The notes under the pieces: model-generated
What the model saw: the letters and a program-made list of their open reading frames with translations, nothing else
What the model was told of the DNA's origin: nothing
Databases searched by the model: none
Translations under genes and position numbers: made by a program
NCBI GenBank assembly: GCA_030068145.1
Contig: JAPJBO010000050.1
Span: 434,001-498,000 of the forward strand
Origin: Diplonema papillatum
Lineage: Eukaryota > Euglenozoa > Diplonemea > Diplonemida > Diplonemidae
Length of the DNA stretch: 64,000 nt
Direction of reading: 5' to 3'
In this document: in pieces, positions 57,017 to 64,000 of the stretch
How the letters are laid out: each line of letters starts with the position of its first letter
Numbering within the stretch: the first letter of the stretch is position 1

Positions 57017-57697
57017 ATGTCTGTTCTTGGTGAAGCGCCCACTCTTGCCGAAGCAGGAAAGTGGAAGGAACTCCACACCTTGATGAGCCAACTTGTCAAG
57101 GAACAACCTGACAACCAAGAAGTCTTGTGGTGGCACGCACGCGCGTGCTTCGACTACGGATCTGAGCTCCCTAGCAGTGAGAAGAAGAAGGTCTTCGAAG
57201 AAGGGCTGCAGTCTGCCGAGACTTGCAGAACGAAATATCCCTCGTGCGCCGAAGCTTACAAGTACAATGCCATCCTGCTTTCGAAAATTGGAGATTTGTC
57301 GGGCACCAAAGAAAAGGTTGGCAATGCGAATGTCATCAGGGAGTATGCCGAGAAGGCTGGCGAGCTTGCGCCAGAAGACTCGGTTGTCCAGCATATCCTT
57401 GGCGCTTGGCACTACAACATTGCCAACATTAGCTGGGCACAGCGACAGGCTGCGAAGCTCCTCTTCGGCACTCCCCCCTCGTCGACGTTCGAAGCAGCAC
57501 TTCCGTACTTGGAGAAAGCTCGTGAGCTTCGTCCGGACTTCCACCAGAATCTTGTCATTTTGGGACACGTCTACGTTCAGTTAAAGAGACCTGCAGATGC
57601 CAAGAAGGCTTTTGAAGCTGTGCTCAGCCTCCCAGCCCCCTCAGCAAAGGAGCTAGAGGCTGCTGCTGAAGCAAAGGCTTCCCTGAAAAAGCTCTAA
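57017..57697 (+). CDS. RMDN-family TPR protein (regulator of microtubule dynamics type), 226 aa
   Basis: Single exon. RMDN proteins are TPR-like solenoids linked to microtubules, mitochondria and ER contacts. Family hallmarks are visible in order: VLWWHARACFDYGSE, CAEAYKYNAILLSKIGDLSG, a KEK...IREYAEKAGELAPEDS segment, VQHILGAWHYNIANISWAQR, AAKLLFGTPPSSTFEAALPY and NLVILGHVYVQLKRPADAKK. The human RMDN1 counterparts (WYAI..., WCF..., ATPPSSTYEKAL) are closely similar as I remember them. The length fits the core domain without the N-terminal membrane segment of animal members. The ATG context is ACATGT. Confidence 0.88.
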   Translation: MSVLGEAPTLAEAGKWKELHTLMSQLVKEQPDNQEVLWWHARACFDYGSELPSSEKKKVFEEGLQSAETCRTKYPSCAEAYKYNAILLSKIGDLSGTKEKVGNANVIREYAEKAGELAPEDSVVQHILGAWHYNIANISWAQRQAAKLLFGTPPSSTFEAALPYLEKARELRPDFHQNLVILGHVYVQLKRPADAKKAFEAVLSLPAPSAKELEAAAEAKASLKKL

Positions 57698-57959
57698 TAG
57701 CTTAGCTTCTTCTCCACTCGTTTTGGCAGTGGAAGAATAGCTGTTTTTTTGCCCGAGAGACAAGTTGTTTTCTTGCACGAGAGTCTTCCGGATTGCCACG
57801 AGGGCCCCCCGGGGCTGCGAGTGCAGTGAGCTTCGTGCTGCCGACGTTCGCGTTCTGCGTTCAGTTGCAAGCTGTTTATCCTGCCGGAAAGACGAACCGT
57901 CTTCCTTGCTTTTATTTGGTAGTACTTGCCTCCCATTTTGTTCGCACAATACACTGTAG

Positions 57960-60900
57960 CCCAGAAGCCTTTACCACACCTGGCACACAGCCCAAAGTAA
58001 AAGCCACTATTGGTGTTTTTGATTTCACATCGCTTCTACAAAGTGTGGAAGGCACTGCAGACCAAGGAGAGCTTAAGCTGCGCTCTAGCAGCGTCGTAGT
58101 GTTTGCTGGTCGTCATCAAACATCAAACCACTACTCTCAAACACTAGTTGCACCATCGTTTTGGCACCGGGATGATAGCAGTGGCGCAAATTTGTATTCC
58201 AAGTTTGGGCGAGACACGCCAGATAGTACCGTCGTCTTTGAGGTAAGGATGCGCGAACGGAATGAGTGATGGCTCCCAGGACCGAGGTCAAACTCGCCAG
58301 CACACTCACGATCGGACAAGGATTCAATAATTTCACCGACTACAGGAAACAGCATCCACAGAAAAAGTCATACAAATAATGTCCTTTGCTTGATGGTCAA
58401 TCAATATGAGCCCGCTACAACCTATTCAAGCACCCAAGTACAGCAATCACCCGCGGTGCCTAAGGATTCACGTATGCTCTTGCCCCAGGTGTGGGGTGTC
58501 GGACAAGGACCCAGCAAGGGTAAGTACGCGCCGGCGGAGCCGACAATCAAACATGCGAACCGGCAGCTGTGTTCGACCACAACCGGCAAGCCTTGCAGCC
58601 GAGTAGTCAATTCTCCGCAAGTGTTTCCACACGCAGAAGCTACTGTGCCTCCAGACAGGTTTTTGAGAGGACCTTACACTCATTTCCCAAACCCGTATGC
58701 TGGGGGTTCTCTTTATGCAGAAAACAATTCTGAATACCTCTCAGTAGTCCCACCTCTGTCATCTTTGCCTGAGCGAGATGCACGCAAAGAGGCGACTCAA
58801 GGTTTCAGAGAACCTGCTCCTCCTCCTAAGCGTCTGGGAAATTTACCCCGAGCTAAGTGCGCTTCGCCTACCGTTGCTCCACAGAGAAAGGTCACCGAAT
58901 ATCTCCAGTTCTTGAGGGCAGGACGAAGAGGCCCGCTTAGCGTGCCCGCGTCAGTGCTCGCAAGCTCGTCGCAAACCTATGCGCTGACGGATCAATCGCA
59001 AGGAAATGTCTTTTTAACGGACCTTTCGGAACTGCGGAAAAGTCGTTTGGAAGGTTTTGAACGGCTCAATGTCTCCTTAGAAAGGTTGTTTGCTCGCCTC
59101 GACGATGAGTTGTTGCAGGATAAGTGGACAACTGTGTCCAACTGGGTTGACCAGTTCCACAACGATTCTGACAGCACCACCTTGGCAGAAGTCTGCAAAG
59201 ACCTACTCTCAAAGTATGCCTTCTCACGACCACCTGCACAGGAAAATATTGGTTCCAGCCGCTAGATGCCTGACTCATCTCCTTGCGTGCATCCATGCGT
59301 TTTCAAGATTACCGACCATACAGCCAAGAACTATTTTGCCATGCCACGACAGAGTCCTTGGTGCCTTGCTTCATGTGCTCCAGAGCATGGTATGCAGCTG
59401 ATTCTTCGCGGTCACCTCACCGTCCTGATTTATGACCCTGTACTTGAAGCATGAATTCACACAGGTGCTATGCAAAGGACGCGTATCGAAAACATCCAAA
59501 TCAGACAATGACTAGTATCTGTTGTGCACTACTGGAGCAGCTTTTCAAGATGCTTGAAAGATTTCAGCCTGCATTGCTCCCTGTTTGCCGCTCTGTGAAG
59601 CGCGAGATTCTCGGTGCCATCTTTGTCGGCGGGGTTCCGGGGGAGACAAGCCATTCGAATACCAGCAACTCATCTGGCCCAGGCACACATTCCAGTCCAA
59701 ACCTGTCCTACTATCCAACTCAAGCAATTGCTGAGGAAAGTTTGTGTAGCGCAGCAGATTCATACATGTATGTTAAGACGTACTACACATTAGTTAGGGA
59801 CGTGGCGAATAGGATCGATCAAGCAGAGGATGAAATCCAAGAGACGGAACGAAGGCGGGAAAAACAGTGCGCTGTGCTCGATCGTGGGATTACATTCTGG
59901 CAAGTTGAATGTCAAAAACTGATACTGAAGGCATGGAAAGCACATCTCGGGCACGAGCGAGAGAAGCAGTCACTGAGGAACGAACTAGAGAGGCTATCGG
60001 CAGCTGAGGTCCAACACCACGTTGAAATGGAAGAGCAGGAAAAGACAGCATCAGCGCTCAGGCACCAGCATCGAAAGGAACTTGCTGACCTGAACCAGAA
60101 GATCGATGAACTGACCACCTCCATCAGTCAGCTGAAAGACTCGGTTCGCAAATCGGATGAGGAAAAACAAACACTCAAAGACAAAGACAACGTGCTACAA
60201 GCGCGCACGACTGAGTGGACACAAGTCACAGCCTCTTTGCAGCAGGAGATTTTTGATTATCAGCAGTTGTTGACGAACATTACGCGCACCTGCATGGAGG
60301 GCCCAGCCTGGGAAGCTAGTCGCCAAGACGAATTTGCTGACTTCCAGTTTACTGACAAGAATGGAACGTTGTCACTGGGTCAGCTGCAGGAATGGATCAA
60401 TGCAGTCACAGAAAAAGTCGATTCCTCAGGACAGTACTCGATTCCAGCAGGTTGCAACCTCCTCAATTCTCCCACCTTGCTTGACAATTATGCATGCGTT
60501 CTGCACTACCTTTCACCCCAACACCTTTCTGAAGCGGATTTGCACTCGTGCCTGGCAGAAGTCGACACTTTAAAAAAAGCTGGATTTGTTTTTGGAGTGA
60601 TGTCGCAGCTCGGCCTCGCATTCCCGTTCACTGCTGACGACATAATTCTGCCAGAGGCAACGTCAGGCCCGCTGCACGTGTCAATCTGTACTTCACTTTT
60701 CCACCGGTTTTCAGACTCTACCGTGGCCGTTGCTCTTTCGCAGCCACAGTTGTCTGCTGAAGGAGGCACCAGTAGGAAGTGGGAGAACCCTCCGAAGACT
60801 GTACAGGAGTGGACCATAAAAGTTGACCAATTGTGGGAACGCTGCCTGCGGTGGCGGGGGCTGGCAACGGTGTCCGTCAGTCTTGGTACCGAAGTGCTCA

Positions 60901-61802
60901 CGTCTCATTTGACCGGCAGAGCTTCCTATCTCTTGAATTCCAGCAACTTGACTGACGACATGCGTGGAACCTTAGCAGCAGTCACAGAGAAGCCGCTGGA
61001 TCACGCAGCCGTGCAACGGTTTTTCCCCGACGACGAAGATGAAAGGACTGACACTTGGGCGCGTGCGAAGAAGGTGCTGACTTCAAACTTTAGGATCCTT
61101 GTGAAAATCTTCAATTTCTATTCTTCGTCGAACAGTCGGGAGAAGGATACGGAAATATCAACGGACGAGCTGCTCAAGCTTGTACAGGATGCGAAACTAA
61201 AAAGTGTCACCCGCGATAAGGTCAATGGCTGGATCAGAAAAGCAACTGGGGCAGCTGATTCCATCAGCATTGAAGAGTACATCGTTGTTTTACTGCAGCT
61301 GGCATACGAGAGCAAAGGAGAGGCCGGTGATATTGCAGCCAGACTTGATGCACTCCTCCAAAACAACATCATCGCTAACTGTCAGTGGACTGATTCTGCC
61401 GAATTCCGCGAAGCACTCTACAAACGAGACATCCAGGATGTCTTGAAAGCCCACCGTGAGTTCGCATCCCAGGTTTTCGTTCATTACACCTCTGGTGGCC
61501 TGGTTTCAGGGTCAGCGAAGAAGAAGTGCATGAAAATGGAGACTTTTGTTGACCTAATCAATGACCTGCATATTATCGACTCTGTGCTTACTCATGAAGC
61601 TGTGAAGCAGATATTCTTGAAGATGCAGGTTGAAGCATCACCGGATACAGTGCTCGATTTCCAAGAATACCTCTTCTCCTTGTGCGCTGTGGCAGCTTTC
61701 AAGAATCCAGCCCCGTATTTACCGCTGTGTCGTCGGATTGCTCGATTCTTTGACATGTGGTTTGTGCCAACCCTTTCACCCGCTCTCCGAAGGAAGTTTT
61801 GA
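57960..61802 (+). CDS. Coiled-coil protein with CH-like and EF-hand-like regions, at least 1170 aa (5' end unresolved)
   Basis: Exons: 57960?-58242, 58444-59213, 59242-59389 and 59478-61802 (TGA). Phases agree, but this model needs a 28-base intron at 59214-59241 and an AAAG acceptor at 59477. Early exons are Pro/Ser-rich. Exon 4 opens with LLEQLFKMLERFQPALLPVC, similar in style to the N-terminal domain of TSNAXIP1-like proteins, then has a long coiled coil (about 59820-60260). Next comes a calponin-homology-like region: NYACVLHYLSPQHLSEADL, then AGFVFGVMSQLGLAFPFTAD as in fimbrin-type CH domains. The C-terminal half is helical with EF-hand-like acidic stretches (KDTEISTDELLKLVQDAKLK, SPDTVLDFQEYLFSLCAVA) but degenerate loops. 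A cytoskeletal or flagellar role is likely but inferred. Confidence 0.62.
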
Positions 61803-62029
61803 GTACATCTTTGACAAGCTGTTCACACCTGCTTCCTCTCGATTGTTCAGAATGATTGTCCGTTTCTTTTTTATTTACCACAGCTTAGCTGGTAAGCTAC
61901 ACGCACAAACTCGTTTGGTACTGTTCACTCCTACGTGACAGCCACAGAAGAGAGCTACGGAGTTGGTCGTCTCTTCAATGACCTAAAATTATTATTCTAA
62001 CCCTTGGGCGTTTACGTCGTGTATTGAGT
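61803..62029. other. Intergenic
   Basis: 3' flank of the coiled-coil gene; nothing recognised. Confidence 0.5.
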
Positions 62030-62365
62030 GTAAACGCCAGCAATGCTTGTGTGCTGCGCACATCATCTCAGCCAAATCGGCCGCGACCAGTCGATGTATT
62101 GGGGGAGCGGTGTCCTCACGGGAATGGTGCCACAGGAAGGGGTTCGGGGAGCAGCGACTGCGAGTTCTGCGACAGCGGTGCGGCGGGGACCCTGTGGCAT
62201 TACTACTGGCAATGCCCGGGCCCAGGTTGCAGATGGAACGAGCTGCGATCCCGGTTTTGCATTGCTGTAGGCGATGGTCCGGGACATGCCCGCGTGCTTG
62301 TGCATTAGAGGGATACCCCCCTACGGGACCCCTCCTGACCTCCTGGAAAAGATCCAGAGGCTGAT
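62030..62365 (+). mobile_element. Degraded 3' tail of a LINE-type reverse transcriptase ORF (zinc-knuckle region)
   Basis: CEFCDSGAAGTLWHYYWQCP is a CCHC-type tail (C-x2-C...H...C) typical of non-LTR retrotransposon C-termini. It lies in one frame, while the preceding AAHIISAKSAATSRC (the usual AH..SAKSAA type lead-in) lies in another, so the copy is frame-shifted and dead. Confidence 0.55.
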
Positions 62366-62988
62366 CGGTACAATGGCGCAGGCGCAGCGGAGCCTTGCGG
62401 CAACACGCCCTTGGGAACTCGCCTGAGGTGCATCGACGAAATACGACGTACACTGAGCAACCGACAGTCGTAAGTTGCTTACGACCAACATCGGAGCCCG
62501 CTTCGCAGCGACGTTTGGCTGCGGAGTCTATCGTGGGTCAGCTCCAGCCCTCTCCCGACGACAGGTGTGGAATTCGCGCTTGATTTTGTGCATTTACTAC
62601 GCGCCCGTACTACTACGTGCGTTCGAAGCTCCCGGGGAGAACGTTCGCCGTTAGGGGGCTGCGAGCCATTAGCGACCTGTGTTGCGCCGACTCAGGAGTC
62701 GCCTCGTTCCCTGGGAAATGGCGGCAGGGGGTCTTTTCCCTCCGCTGTTTTGGTGCGCCGTCTATGCCGGGTTGTACACGCCGCCCACGCTTTCGTGGAT
62801 GTTGGTCAAGCTGGAAACAATGCGCCCGTAACGGCTGGAACGATGCCGTGCCTGAATATCCGCACGACGTATCCTTTGTTCAGTGGGAGTTGAGATTCTC
62901 CGTCAAGATGCTAGCCGCCGCCATAGGGCGGGCTATTGCCAAAAGGAGGAGAGCCCGCGAAACAACGTGTCAACACACGCCTGCCAGG
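62366..62988. other. Region between LINE tail and repeat C, no gene supported
   Basis: Overlapping open stretches in two + frames (62567-62893 and 62617-63105) have no motifs. They are probably retroelement or spacer DNA. Confidence 0.4.
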
Positions 62989-63272
<284 letters not shown>

Positions 63273-63396
63273 AGTCAGCGCGATAGCGATGACAACGAGA
63301 ACACGAAAAAATGACAGGAGGGTGGGACCGGGCCCTGGGACTGCTAAGGCGTGACAAACCGCTGCTCAGCTCACAGGCCGAAAAGGGGATAGGAGG

Positions 63397-64000
63397 ATGC
63401 CGACTACGTGGACGAAGGAGAAGGCGACGGAGGTGTTGCAGCGTACCGGGTGGACGGAGGAGCACAGGCTCGGGACGGAACCGGCGGGATTCAGTCGCGA
63501 CGATCGAGCTGTCAGGCGTGTCCGAGAGACGCTGGCGGAGGCAGGGGATCCGTTGTTGACGGCGCGCGCCGCAGTGGAGCGTCTGATGGGCGTTGTGACG
63601 CCGGGCGCCCTCGTTGCGTGGCAGCTGCACTGGCTGATTGCGCATTTGCCGCCCAACCACATCACGCAGGAGGCGCTCGTCGCGAAGGGATGTTGGGCCG
63701 AGGCGGAGGCGGACCCTGACGAGGACGAGGACCAGGAGGTTGAAGTGCTGACCGGTGAAGGTTCTCCGTCGCCCTTCCGGGAGAGACCGAGTGAGGAGGT
63801 GGGTGTGCGGGCCGAGGCGCAGGGGGGTTTTCGCGCAGACGTCCGCGACCCCGGGTCGTGGCACCGCTTCGCGCCGGGGGAGGTGAAGGCGCAGTGGAGA
63901 CGATTGCTGCGCGAAGCTGGCGTCGGAGGCGGGGCGCAGGAGAGGGAAGTGGCGTTCCTCGCACTGCTAGCAGACAGGATGGCGGACTTGTTAAAGGAGA
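63397..64000 (+). CDS. Partial ORF at right edge, probably retroelement-associated (201 codons in window)
   Basis: The ATG at 63397 (in-frame stop at 63352) starts a frame open to the last base. The protein begins MPTTWTKEKATEVLQRTGW and has an acidic stretch (DPDEDEDQEVEV) and Arg/Gly/Ala-rich parts; no domain is recognised. It follows directly after repeat family C and the (CT)n tract, a repeat found elsewhere in an intron, so it is probably the 5' ORF of a non-LTR element. It could alternatively be a GC-rich host gene. Confidence 0.5.
   Translation, partial: MPTTWTKEKATEVLQRTGWTEEHRLGTEPAGFSRDDRAVRRVRETLAEAGDPLLTARAAVERLMGVVTPGALVAWQLHWLIAHLPPNHITQEALVAKGCWAEAEADPDEDEDQEVEVLTGEGSPSPFRERPSEEVGVRAEAQGGFRADVRDPGSWHRFAPGEVKAQWRRLLREAGVGGGAQEREVAFLALLADRMADLLKE

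Overview
The window is nuclear DNA of a protist. Genes are split by GT-AG introns, the standard stop codons are all used, and non-coding DNA is full of dispersed repeats, microsatellites and small inverted-repeat elements. Every gene I can support lies on the + strand, with no convincing minus-strand gene in 64 kb. One-way gene order of this kind is typical of euglenozoans and of dinoflagellate-line alveolates. An 18S rRNA 3' end embedded in an intron (8215-8476) reads, from memory, most like the euglenozoan form. My lead guess is therefore an intron-bearing euglenozoan such as a diplonemid, with a dinoflagellate-line alveolate as the alternative. This is inference and was not tested by any search.

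Layout. 1-3540: 3' part of a GC-rich XPG/Rad2-type repair nuclease. 3586-5350: a decayed tandem copy of its last ~0.6 kb, split by a 1.13-kb foldback element with a 9-bp target duplication. 6442-21276: a complete GCN1-like gene; 13 exons join without a frame break to 2856 codons, and its introns carry an 18S fragment and repeats. 21277-24931: repeats and microsatellites. 24932-27297: a PCIF1-like mRNA-cap adenosine methyltransferase (3 exons). 28003-29160: an AGC-type protein kinase. 29161-34623: low-GC DNA with two MITE-like elements and scattered exon-like pieces I could not assemble. 34624-36063: an orphan membrane protein. 37128-40352: an armadillo-like gene. 41280-41987: a PPR-like gene followed by decayed copies of its 3' end. 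43020-45456: a RING-PHD-SRI (PHRF1-like) gene. 46468-47163: a membrane-anchored helical protein. 48496-53457: an EF-hand/WD40 protein of 1401 aa. 53458-55823: repeats, minisatellites and a tRNA-like element. 57017-57697: an RMDN-type TPR protein. 57960-61802: a coiled-coil protein with CH-like and EF-hand-like regions. 62030-64000: a degraded LINE-type tail, a (CT)n tract and an ORF running off the right edge.

No operon or single pathway links the genes. Translation control (GCN1), mRNA cap and Pol II-linked functions (PCIF1-like, PHRF1-like), DNA repair (XPG) and cytoskeletal or flagellar candidates (WD40/EF-hand, RMDN, CH/coiled-coil) are mixed, as expected in one-way arrays of unrelated genes. 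Exon joins were worked out by hand from frame, splice dinucleotides and remembered family sequences, so cDNA could shift individual boundaries.
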